Shown here: positions 8,979 through 16,670 of the stretch, piece after piece
Layout: every line of letters begins with the position of its first letter
Numbering within the stretch: the first letter of the stretch is position 1
Assembly (NCBI GenBank): GCA_944320885.1
Contig: CALUJE010000002.1
Coordinates: forward strand, 1 to 64,000
DNA: 64,000 nucleotides
Direction of reading: 5' to 3'
Origin: an uncultured Phocaeicola sp.
Lineage (GTDB): Bacteria; Bacteroidota; Bacteroidia; Bacteroidales; Bacteroidaceae
Position numbers and translations under genes: made by a program
Notes under the pieces: generated by a model
What the model saw: the letters and a program-made list of their open reading frames with translations, nothing else
The model's database searches: none
What the model was told of the DNA's origin: nothing

Positions 8979-9881
8979 TTATTCCATGATGCGTGCTTCG
9001 AGTACCTGCTGCATGGAGAAGTTCTCCAGTCCGAGATAATAGGATGCTGTATCAATCAAAGCTTCCATTGGAACGAGTCCGATGATTTCGCTACCCACAA
9101 TGCTTACTCCGTAACGCTGTGCTTCAAAGCGAACCATTTCATGTGCGCGATAGATGGCAGTCTTGCTGTAATCGGTCAGATTCATGGATACTTGGGTGAT
9201 GCCTCTGTCTTTCAGTTCCACTCCCATAGCCTTGCAGAAACGGAGACCTCCGCCAATGAAACGTACTTTCTTGGCAATTGTATGCGCTATTTCCAGACTC
9301 GGAGTATTCAGGTTTACGTTATAAGCTACAAGCGGCATGCGTGCACCGATTGCAACGGTACCGGCAGTCGGGTGTCTTTCTTCCGGACCGAAATCAGGAT
9401 GCCATTCCGGCTGATGTATTTTTTCTGCCATACCTTCAAATTCTCCTTTGCGGATAGCAGCCAGATTTTCACGGTGAGGAGCGCTGGCCGATTTTTCATA
9501 CAGGAATACAGGAAGAGAATATGCTTCGGCAACCCGTTGTCCGACTTCTTTTGAAAGAGCGATAGCATCATCCATTGTACATCCCTTGATAGGAATAAAC
9601 GGCACTACATCTACAGCTCCCATACGGGGATGTTGTCCCTGATGGTGATTCAGATCAATCAGTTTTACGGCAACTCCAATAGCTTCTATAACTGCATTCT
9701 TCAGAGCTTCCGGTTCGCCTACTACAGTTACAACCAGTCGGTTATGGTCTTCATCATTGCTGTAATCCAACAGTTTTACTCCTTCTTTTCCACGGAAAGG
9801 GTTTACAATCTGGTCTATCTTTTTAAGATCGCGTCCTTCGCTGAAGTTAGGAACGCATTCCATAATTTTTGTCCAACTCAT
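8979..9881 (-). CDS. ftcD: Glutamate formimidoyltransferase
   Basis: Transfers the formimino group of N-formimino-glutamate to tetrahydrofolate and releases glutamate. The 300 residues correspond to the N-terminal formiminotransferase part of FTCD, with MECVPNFSEGRD at the start, NHHQGQHPRMGAVDVVPF near 80 and GGGLRFCKAMGV near 214. The cyclodeaminase half is a separate gene in the same operon. The route therefore feeds folate one-carbon metabolism instead of releasing formamide. It lies 34 bp after hutU. Confidence 0.93.
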   Translation of the reverse strand: MSWTKIMECVPNFSEGRDLKKIDQIVNPFRGKEGVKLLDYSNDEDHNRLVVTVVGEPEALKNAVIEAIGVAVKLIDLNHHQGQHPRMGAVDVVPFIPIKGCTMDDAIALSKEVGQRVAEAYSLPVFLYEKSASAPHRENLAAIRKGEFEGMAEKIHQPEWHPDFGPEERHPTAGTVAIGARMPLVAYNVNLNTPSLEIAHTIAKKVRFIGGGLRFCKAMGVELKDRGITQVSMNLTDYSKTAIYRAHEMVRFEAQRYGVSIVGSEIIGLVPMEALIDTASYYLGLENFSMQQVLEARIME

Positions 9882-9921
9882 GATATTTATTATTTATTTG
9901 GTTAAGGATTTGGGTAATTTC

Positions 9922-11916
9922 TTATTTCAGTTTTTCTTTCAATACTTTTTCTATCAGTTTTTCATCGGCAATGTGTGGCATTGTGATGTGATAACCGTCG
10001 GCATGTGTGCGGTTGAATTCGTCTGAAGTGCTCATGGCGTTCGGATTGCGTGCCCATGAACGGCGTGCTACACCGCCCATAACATCCCACAGCATGGATG
10101 AGCGTAATATCTGATCTACTCGTTCGCTTCCGTCACACACCATTCCGAATCCGCCGTTTATGGCTTTTCCGATACCTACTCCACCACCGTTGTGCAGTGC
10201 TACCAGACTCATGCCTCGTGCGCAGTTTCCGGCAAAACATTGTACAGCCATATCTGCCATGACATTACTTCCGTCTTTTATGTTTGAAGTTTCACGGAAT
10301 GGAGAGTCTGTTCCGCTTACATCATGGTGGTCACGACCCAGCATAATAGGTCCGACTTCACCGTTTCTTACCATTTCATTGAATTTCAGTGCGATGTTCA
10401 TTCGTCCTATTGCATCCTGATACAGGATTCTTGCCTGAGTACCAACGACGAGGTTGTTTTTTTCTGCATCACGAATCCATATCCAGTTGTCCATGTCTTG
10501 TCCACGGCGTTCTTTGGGAATACATTCCATGGCGGCATGGTCTGTCTTAATCAGGTCTTCATGTTTTCCGCTCAGGCAAACCCAACGGAAAGGTCCGTAT
10601 CCGTAATCGAACAATTCCGGACCCATAATATCTTCTACGTATGAAGGCCAGATAAAACCGTCTTTTTCATCAATACCGTTTTTCGATATTTCTTTTATTC
10701 CTGCATCGTAAATGGCTTTCATGAATGAGTTTCCGTAATCAAAGAAATAGGTTCCGCGTGATACGAGTTCTTTGATAAGGTTGTAGTGGCGGCGCAGTGA
10801 TTCGTTTACGAGAGCTTCAAAGCGTGGACGGTCTTCTTTTAACAACCGCGTACGTTCTTCAAAACTGATACCAGCCGGGCAGTAACCTCCTTCGTATACG
10901 GCATGACAGGATGTCTGGTCACTCAGTAATTCTATGTGGATATGATGATCAACGGCATATTGCAGTAAATCAATAATATTTCCATGATATGCAATGGAGC
11001 AGGGCTTGCGGTCGAGCATGGCTTGTGCTGCCAGACTGTAAGCTTTTCCCAAATCGGATGTAACGTGTTCTACCCATCCCTGGCGGTAACGTGTTTCAAT
11101 ACGTGAAGCGTCTACTTCCGCAATGATGGATGCGGCTCCTGCAATAACTGCGGCTTTAGGCTGTGCACCACTCATTCCTCCCAGTCCGGAAGATACGAAG
11201 AGATGTCCGTTCAGGTTTCCGTCATGTGGAATGCCCAGTTTCATTCGTCCGGCATTCAACAAGGTATTGAATGTACCGTGAACGATTCCTTGCGGACCGA
11301 TATACATCCATCCTCCGGCTGTCATCTGGCCGTAGTTTGCAACTCCCATCTGTGCGGCTATTTCCCAGTCTTTCTGATTGTCGAAAAGACCTACCATCAT
11401 AGAGTTTGTTATGATGACACGAGGTGCTTCCGGTTTTGATTTGAATAATCCCAACGGATGTCCGCTTTCAATAACCAGCGTTTGTTCGTTGGTCATTATT
11501 TCCAGATATTGTTTGATGAGGCGATACTGCATCCAGTTCTGGCATACCTGTCCGGTCTCACCGTAAGTTACCAGTTCATAAGGATAAAGTGCAATGTCAA
11601 AGCACAGGTTATTGTCAATCATTACCTGGAAAGCTTTTCCTTCAATGCAGTTTCCTTTGTATTCGTCAATAGGTTTGGCCTTGAGATCACCTTGCGGACG
11701 GAAACGGTAACCGTATATTTTTCCTCTGGTTAGGAGCTCGTCCATAAATTCAGGTGCAAGTTGTTCGTGCAATTCCTCCGGAATATATCGGAGGGCGTTT
11801 TTCAATGCTGTCGCCGTTTGTGCCGGAGTTAATTTATAACCTCTGTCCGGAGCACGGCGTATGCCTTCCACAAAAGTGGGGTATTCGGGTAATTGGTTAG
11901 GAAGTGTAATTGTCAT
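9922..11916 (-). CDS. hutU: Urocanate hydratase
   Basis: Adds water to urocanate to form imidazolone propionate, using tightly bound NAD+ as electrophile. The best start is the ATG at 11916 (MTITLPNQ, 664 residues); an upstream in-frame TTG at 11925 is less likely. This is about 100 residues longer than the common 550-residue form, as in the longer family branch. Landmarks are GWMYIGPQGIVHGT, SGLGGMSGAQPKAA and GRDHHDVSGTDSPFRETSN. It is first gene of the hut operon. Its start codon lies inside one arm of a large inverted repeat. Confidence 0.94.
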   Translation of the reverse strand: MTITLPNQLPEYPTFVEGIRRAPDRGYKLTPAQTATALKNALRYIPEELHEQLAPEFMDELLTRGKIYGYRFRPQGDLKAKPIDEYKGNCIEGKAFQVMIDNNLCFDIALYPYELVTYGETGQVCQNWMQYRLIKQYLEIMTNEQTLVIESGHPLGLFKSKPEAPRVIITNSMMVGLFDNQKDWEIAAQMGVANYGQMTAGGWMYIGPQGIVHGTFNTLLNAGRMKLGIPHDGNLNGHLFVSSGLGGMSGAQPKAAVIAGAASIIAEVDASRIETRYRQGWVEHVTSDLGKAYSLAAQAMLDRKPCSIAYHGNIIDLLQYAVDHHIHIELLSDQTSCHAVYEGGYCPAGISFEERTRLLKEDRPRFEALVNESLRRHYNLIKELVSRGTYFFDYGNSFMKAIYDAGIKEISKNGIDEKDGFIWPSYVEDIMGPELFDYGYGPFRWVCLSGKHEDLIKTDHAAMECIPKERRGQDMDNWIWIRDAEKNNLVVGTQARILYQDAIGRMNIALKFNEMVRNGEVGPIMLGRDHHDVSGTDSPFRETSNIKDGSNVMADMAVQCFAGNCARGMSLVALHNGGGVGIGKAINGGFGMVCDGSERVDQILRSSMLWDVMGGVARRSWARNPNAMSTSDEFNRTHADGYHITMPHIADEKLIEKVLKEKLK

Positions 11917-11966
11917 AATACTCAAATGTTAGTTCCCAAAGATAGAAAGAACATTTGAGCATTATG
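11914..11966. promoter_or_regulatory. 17-bp inverted repeat bracketing the hut -7 box
   Basis: CATAATACTCAAATGTT (11914-11930) and AACATTTGAGCATTATG (11950-11966) match at 16 of 17 positions, with a 19-bp spacer. The spacer holds the minus-strand -7 box TATCTTTG (11937-11944). One arm covers the expected transcription start, leader and hutU ATG; the other covers the -33 region. This is the geometry of an operator for a dimeric regulator, presumably responding to histidine or urocanate. No regulator gene lies nearby. Confidence 0.65.
11937..11944 (-). promoter_or_regulatory. -7 box of the hut operon
   Basis: Reads TATCTTTG on the minus strand, a perfect TAnnTTTG match about 20 bp before the hutU ATG. 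The -33 position is occupied by an arm of the inverted repeat, not by TTTG, so activation or repression there is plausible. Confidence 0.65.
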
Positions 11967-11985
11967 TTATTTAAAAGTATGTTTG

Positions 11986-12018
11986 TCGACATAAAATGAG
12001 TATAAATATTCATGTCGA
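11986..12018. repeat. Second short inverted repeat upstream of hutU
   Basis: TCGACAT (11986-11992) and ATGTCGA (12012-12018), again with a 19-bp spacer. Its centre is about 62 bp (roughly six helical turns) from the centre of the hut promoter repeat. Possibly an upstream regulator site. Confidence 0.35.
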
Positions 12019-12084
12019 AAGGATTTATATCTGCATTTAATGTCTTTTTGCTTTTGTGTGCATGATATGAGCCCTGAAAAATGA

Positions 12085-13302
12085 TTATGGAATCAATAAC
12101 GAACTGTCACCGTAACTGAGAAAACGGAAATCATGCGAGAGTGCAAAGTCATATATCTTGCGCCAGTTTCCTTTTACAAATGCCGAAACTAAAAGCAACA
12201 AGGTACTTTTAGGCTGATGAAAATTGGTAACCATGCGGCTTACTATTTTATATTCATAACCCGGAGCAATGATAATCTGTGTGCTGGAATGCAATGCTTC
12301 CATATTATGGCGTTTCATATAATCTAAAATGCATTGCAAGGATTCTGTTGTGCTCAGCTTACAATCAGTTTCATACGGTTCCCATTGGCATACATGAAGT
12401 TCTTCTTCATTTGCATCGGGATTTTTATAAATATGTATACCTATATAATATAAGCTCTCAAGTGTACGTACGGAAGTTGTTCCTACGGCCGTGACGTTTC
12501 CATAATGGGCTATGAGTTTTTCTATTGTCTGGCGATTTACGGATATGTATTCCGTATGCATTTCGTGTCCGGCTATTTCTTCGCTTTTCACGGGCTTGAA
12601 TGTTCCGGCTCCTACGTGCAGAGTCAGTTCTTCCAGGTCAACGCCTTTTTGGCTCAGCTTATTCAGAACCCGTTCGGTAAAGTGCAATCCGGCAGTAGGT
12701 GCCGCTACTGAACCTTTTATTTTTGAATATACAGTCTGATAGGTTTCTTTATCACTTTCCTGAGTTTCTCTATTCAGATAAGGGGGAATGGGAAGTTCTC
12801 CAACGGCTTCAAGAATATCTGCAAAGGTCAGTGAAGAGTTGTCCCATTCAAAATCTATCCAATGGCTAGTGCCGCGGCATTCCCCTCTGGTAGCAGTCAG
12901 TCTTACAGGTATTCCCTTTACTGTTACTTCGCGGACAAGTTTTCCTTCTTTCCATTTTTTCAGATTGCCAATCATACACAGCCAACTGCATTTCTGTGTC
13001 TGTTGGAATGAAAGTACGTAATCGTTCGGGGCAATCGGTTCCAGACAAAAGACTTCAATGAGTGCTCCTGTTTCTTTACGGAAATGCAGACGGGCCTGAA
13101 TTACTTTGGTATTGTTGAAAATCATCAAGCTTCCACCGGGGATGTAATTGGGCAGAGATGTGAAGCGGTCTTCGCTGACTTCGCCCTGTTTATATACAAG
13201 CAGTTTAGACTGGTCACGTACAGAAAGCGGAAATTTGGCTATTCGTTCGTCTGGTAATGGATAATCAAAATCTTCAATGCGAATATGTTTGGTATCTTGC
13301 AT
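12085..13302 (-). CDS. queA: tRNA preQ1(34) S-adenosylmethionine ribosyltransferase-isomerase
   Basis: Moves the ribosyl part of AdoMet onto preQ1 in the tRNA anticodon to give epoxyqueuosine. It has 405 residues, longer than the roughly 350 of E. coli. Landmarks are DFDYPLPDERIAKFP at the start, GSLMIFNNTKVIQARL near 55, APTAGLHFTERVL near 203 and HVGAGTFKPV near 229. It has its own promoter and is transcribed towards the hut operon; no convincing terminator is seen in the 168-bp gap between them. Confidence 0.94.
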   Translation of the reverse strand: MQDTKHIRIEDFDYPLPDERIAKFPLSVRDQSKLLVYKQGEVSEDRFTSLPNYIPGGSLMIFNNTKVIQARLHFRKETGALIEVFCLEPIAPNDYVLSFQQTQKCSWLCMIGNLKKWKEGKLVREVTVKGIPVRLTATRGECRGTSHWIDFEWDNSSLTFADILEAVGELPIPPYLNRETQESDKETYQTVYSKIKGSVAAPTAGLHFTERVLNKLSQKGVDLEELTLHVGAGTFKPVKSEEIAGHEMHTEYISVNRQTIEKLIAHYGNVTAVGTTSVRTLESLYYIGIHIYKNPDANEEELHVCQWEPYETDCKLSTTESLQCILDYMKRHNMEALHSSTQIIIAPGYEYKIVSRMVTNFHQPKSTLLLLVSAFVKGNWRKIYDFALSHDFRFLSYGDSSLLIP

Positions 13303-13342
13303 AAATATCCTTTTTGAGAAAAAACTAATTTATTTCAGTTTG

Positions 13343-13350
13343 CAAAGGTA
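13343..13350 (-). promoter_or_regulatory. -7 box of queA promoter
   Basis: Reads TACCTTTG on the minus strand, followed by C, a perfect consensus match about 41 bp before the queA ATG. Confidence 0.55.
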
Positions 13351-13450
13351 GCATATTTGTTTGTGTCAGAGTATAAATATCTAAGATTAAAAAGAGTTTG
13401 TCAGAGTAAAGTCACGATGGCTGACAGATTTATTGTACTTTTCTGTTCTT

Positions 13451-14014
13451 TTAATCCTTTTTATTCAAGGCCTTTTTTATTACTGCAGGATTTCCTGCTG
13501 CTAACGAATCGTCAGGAATATCTCTGGTTACAACACTTCCGGCAGCAATAATGCATCGGTTACCGATAGTGACACCCGGACAAACGATGACTCCTCCTCC
13601 CAGCCAGCAGTCATCACCTATGGTAATAGGGTAGGCTGTTTCTTTTGTTTCACGGCGTTCTACATAATCCATAGGATGTTGCGGAGTGTACAACTGGCAG
13701 TTCGGACCAATGAGAGTGTTCCGTCCGATACGTATATGTCCTCCATCAAGAAACGTACAGTTGTAATTGATGAATACACCTTCGCTTACGGTAATGCCGT
13801 TACCATGGTCACAGTGAAAAGGCGGACATAATGTGGCGCTTGGGGGAAAACCGGGAATAAGGTCTTCGATGACTTCCCGGTAATCCGGGCTGTATATATT
13901 CATTGTCTGCAGGCGGCAGCATACGTTTTTGGCGTGAATGAGGCTTTGTTGTATTTCCGGGTCGGAGAAGTAATAGAGCTCTCCGTTGCGCATTTTTTCA
14001 AATTCTGTCTTCAT
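13451..14014 (-). CDS. Maltose/galactoside O-acetyltransferase-family protein
   Basis: A hexapeptide-repeat acyltransferase of 187 residues from the ATG at 14014 (MKTEFEKMRNGELYYF). A longer frame runs upstream, but its first 40 residues do not look like the family. The N-terminal mac domain and the helix repeats (GKNTLIGPNCQLYTP-like, TIGDDCWLGGGVIVCPGVTIG) match Maa/LacA/NodL enzymes, which acetylate sugars using acetyl-CoA. The active-site His is seen in TPQHPMD. The sugar acceptor is unknown. It is divergent from the Smr-protein gene. Confidence 0.87.
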   Translation of the reverse strand: MKTEFEKMRNGELYYFSDPEIQQSLIHAKNVCCRLQTMNIYSPDYREVIEDLIPGFPPSATLCPPFHCDHGNGITVSEGVFINYNCTFLDGGHIRIGRNTLIGPNCQLYTPQHPMDYVERRETKETAYPITIGDDCWLGGGVIVCPGVTIGNRCIIAAGSVVTRDIPDDSLAAGNPAVIKKALNKKD

Positions 14015-14137
14015 GGAGCATCTTTTCAATTTTGAGGTAAAAGTAATAATTAGATATATAACAGGTGAGTATGGATGCCTGAATTTTTGAGTTAATCTGT
14101 GCAAAACAGAATATATATGAATAAAAAAAGGCATGCT

Positions 14138-14162
14138 ATATCATGAAATATTATGATATTTG
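14138..14162 (+). promoter_or_regulatory. Promoter region of the Smr gene with inverted repeat
   Basis: ATATCAT (14138-14144) and ATGATAT (14153-14159) form an inverted repeat that overlaps a near-consensus -7 box, GATATTTG, at 14155-14162 (7 of 8). The same half-site occurs in a perfect palindrome before the DMP19 gene at 24.1 kb. Confidence 0.4.
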
Positions 14163-14188
14163 CAATATAAAACATAAAAAGGAACGAT

Positions 14189-15232
14189 ATGAAAATTGGT
14201 GATAAAGTACGCTTCCTTAGTGAAGTGGGAGGTGGAATAGTAAAAGGATTTCAAGGAAAAGATATAGTGCTGGTTGAAGATGCGGACGGTTTTGACATTC
14301 CGATGCTGATACGTGAATGTGTAGTCATTGATACTGATGATTATAACATTAAACGTAAGCCTCAGGCACAACCCGAGCAACCGAAGAAACAGGTTGAAGA
14401 GGAACCGGAAATTACTTATCGTCCGGCAGAGACAAAAGAGGGTGAACGGTTGAATGTGATGTTGGCCTTTGTTCCCCAGGATGTCAAGGCAATTTCTTCA
14501 ACAGATTTTGATGCTTACCTTGTAAATGACAGCAATTATTATTTGTATTATACGTACTTGAGTGCAGAAGGAAAAAGCTGGAAAGTACGTGCACAAGGAA
14601 ATATTGAACCGAATACCAAGCTGCTTCTTGAAGAATTTGGAAAAGACATTCTGAATGAACTGGAGCATGTAGCTATACAACTGATTGCTTATAAGGATGG
14701 AAAGAACTTTACGTTGAAACCTGCCGTAGGAGTAGAATTGCGTGTAGATACAGTCAAGTTCTATAAACTGCATACTTTCCGTGAATCAGTCTATTTTGAA
14801 GAGCCGTCTCTTATTTATGATGTAGTAAAAGATGACGAGCCTGTGAAACAGTATTTTGCTGATGCAAATGCATTGAAGGAAGCATTGCTTCAAAAGAAAA
14901 ATCCGGAAAAGCCTAAATCACAGCCTATTGTGAAGCCTCAGAAGCATAATGATATTATAGAGGTGGATTTACACATAAACGAACTCCTTGATAATACAAC
15001 CAATATGACAAATTCAGAGATGCTTGATTATCAGTTGGGAGTATTCAATAAAACTTTGAATGAATATAAAGATAAGAAAGGGCAAAAAATAGTCTTTATT
15101 CACGGTAAAGGCGAAGGCGTATTGCGGAATGCAATCTTGAAAGAATTGAAATCAAAATACCGTAATTATTCCTATCAGGATGCCTCATTCAGAGAATACG
15201 GATTTGGTGCTACAATGGTAACCATTCATTAA
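14189..15232 (+). CDS. DUF2027 domain protein with C-terminal Smr domain
   Basis: 347 residues. The N-terminal part, [21 protein letters not shown], is the DUF2027 beta-barrel-like region typical of Bacteroidetes. A charged linker rich in P, E and K follows, then a middle beta-rich domain. The C-terminal Smr domain (about 255-347) has the DLHI motif and [15 protein letters not shown], the nuclease-type HGxG loop. Smr domains in MutS2 and related proteins nick nucleic acid or bind stalled ribosomes. The role here is unknown. It stands alone and is followed by a CACGTG repeat cluster that can form a terminator. Confidence 0.85.
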   Translation: MKIGDKVRFLSEVGGGIVKGFQGKDIVLVEDADGFDIPMLIRECVVIDTDDYNIKRKPQAQPEQPKKQVEEEPEITYRPAETKEGERLNVMLAFVPQDVKAISSTDFDAYLVNDSNYYLYYTYLSAEGKSWKVRAQGNIEPNTKLLLEEFGKDILNELEHVAIQLIAYKDGKNFTLKPAVGVELRVDTVKFYKLHTFRESVYFEEPSLIYDVVKDDEPVKQYFADANALKEALLQKKNPEKPKSQPIVKPQKHNDIIEVDLHINELLDNTTNMTNSEMLDYQLGVFNKTLNEYKDKKGQKIVFIHGKGEGVLRNAILKELKSKYRNYSYQDASFREYGFGATMVTIH

Positions 15233-15235
15233 TAC

Positions 15236-15323
15236 AAAAAAAGCACGTGTCGTTTGGTTGGAAAGGACACGTGCTTTTTCCTGTATCGACGTGTCCTTTT
15301 TAAAAAAGCACGCGTCCTTTTTT
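15236..15323. repeat. CACGTG-centred repeat cluster A (also a terminator)
   Basis: Four related units at roughly 20-24-bp spacing, with cores at 15244 (CACGTG), 15268 (CACGTG), 15288 (GACGTG) and 15309 (CACGCG). They are flanked by poly-A or poly-T and AAAGGAC/GTCCTTT words. The first two can form an AAAGCACGTGTC/GACACGTGCTTT hairpin with a T-run, between convergent genes. A second cluster of the same family lies at 54.94 kb. Confidence 0.7.
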
Positions 15324-15345
15324 CTGATGTGTATTTGCTTGAATA

Positions 15346-16404
15346 TCAGTTCATGCTTTCCCTGTAAAAATCAAGCATGTCAAATATTTCCTGTTTGTTG
15401 GCAGACTGATTGATTTTTATTTCGCCTACGTTGCTCAGCAGTGTGAAATTGATTTTGTCTCCTTCATTTTTTTTGTCGTGTGTCATATATCCGTACAGTT
15501 GTTCGTAATGTGAGCAATCAAAATTAAAGGTTCCATAAATGTCTTTGATAAAACGTACTGTTTGCCGCATTTTATCTTTTGGAAAGTTTGTTTTCAGACA
15601 TGAATAATAAAGTTCGCATACAATGCCCCATGCCACTGCATATCCATGAAGTATCGGGTTGTTCTGTGCCATAGCCATACTTTCAAATGCATGACCTACC
15701 GTATGTCCGAGATTGAGAGCCTTGCGGATATTCTGCTCAAAAGGATCTTGTTTTACAATCTCTTCTTTGACAGATACAGAATGTGCTACCAATGCTTGTA
15801 ATGCCTGATAGTCAATATTCTCCAAATCAAAGTTGATAAGTTCAGCCCAATGTTTGTCATTGCTGATAAGACCATGTTTTAACATTTCTGCATATCCGGA
15901 ACGTATGTTCTGACTATCCAGTGTCTTTAAAAATTCGGTGTCGAGCAATACAAAACGTGCCGGTGAAAAGACTCCTATTTCATTTTTGAGCCCGTTAAAA
16001 TTTATTCCTGTTTTTCCTCCTACAGAAGCATCTACCATTGCCAGTAATGTAGTAGGTATATTAATATAAGCAATACCTCTTTTAAATGTAGATGCGGCAA
16101 ATCCGCCTAAGTCGGTTACCATACCTCCACCTAAATTTATTATCAGAGAATGCCGGCTGCCTTTGTCATTGCTTAACTGGGTCCATACGTCAGTGAGCGT
16201 ATCTATGTTTTTATTCTGGTCTCCTGCTTTTATTGTAATTATTTCGGCATCTTTTAAACATTCTACAGACTGTAAAACAGGAAGACAGTATTCTTTGGTG
16301 TGATTGTCAGTCAGTATAAATAATCTGTCATGTGGACATTGGTTTACAGCTGACGTTATACAATTGTTTATATTCTCAGAGATAATTATGTCTTGTTTAT
16401 TCAT
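15346..16404 (-). CDS. aroB: 3-dehydroquinate synthase
   Basis: The second step of the shikimate pathway: NAD-dependent cyclisation of DAHP to 3-dehydroquinate. It has 352 residues, full length. NAD-site and active-site landmarks are NLGGGMVTDLGGFAASTFKRG near residue 90, TTLLAMVDASVGGKTGIN near 118 and NLGHTVGHAFES near 230 (metal-ligand histidine). It is monocistronic, with a perfect -7 box 22 bp upstream of the ATG. Confidence 0.95.
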   Translation of the reverse strand: MNKQDIIISENINNCITSAVNQCPHDRLFILTDNHTKEYCLPVLQSVECLKDAEIITIKAGDQNKNIDTLTDVWTQLSNDKGSRHSLIINLGGGMVTDLGGFAASTFKRGIAYINIPTTLLAMVDASVGGKTGINFNGLKNEIGVFSPARFVLLDTEFLKTLDSQNIRSGYAEMLKHGLISNDKHWAELINFDLENIDYQALQALVAHSVSVKEEIVKQDPFEQNIRKALNLGHTVGHAFESMAMAQNNPILHGYAVAWGIVCELYYSCLKTNFPKDKMRQTVRFIKDIYGTFNFDCSHYEQLYGYMTHDKKNEGDKINFTLLSNVGEIKINQSANKQEIFDMLDFYRESMN

Positions 16405-16425
16405 AATGCTTGCTATTTTTTGTCA

Positions 16426-16433
16426 CAAAGATA
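16426..16433 (-). promoter_or_regulatory. -7 box of aroB promoter
   Basis: Reads TATCTTTG on the minus strand, a perfect TAnnTTTG match. The remaining 237 bp up to the outer-membrane gene are AT-rich, with no gene and no clear plus-strand -7 box. Confidence 0.55.
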
Positions 16434-16670
16434 ATCGTATTATAATGTGAATTTATATTTTGTTGTTATTTTTAATATTTATCCCGTGTTTTTTAAGTTT
16501 AAGTTCTATTGAAAGATAGAGTATTCTTTTTAACTTGCTCCTCTGTGTTGTGAATGTGATAAAGTATTAACATGTTTCAAAATGTCTGTAAAAAGTGAAG
16601 TTGTGTTGAACTTTTAAGATTTAATATGGTCCTAGATTAAAAATAAAAAAAATGTGGTAAATGTAATTAT

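Noticed and set aside
11917..11925. TTG start for hutU at 11925
   Set aside because: The ATG three codons later gives the family-typical MTITLPNQ start and normal spacing from the -7 box.
13451..14134. Upstream start for the acetyltransferase gene (227 residues)
   Set aside because: The first 40 residues are not family-like and overlap the divergent promoter region; the ATG at 14014 gives the normal family length.
15236..15323. CACGTG cluster as a CRISPR or an IS end
   Set aside because: Units are degenerate, with poly-A/T flanks, no spacer-like variable inserts, no transposase and no target duplication.
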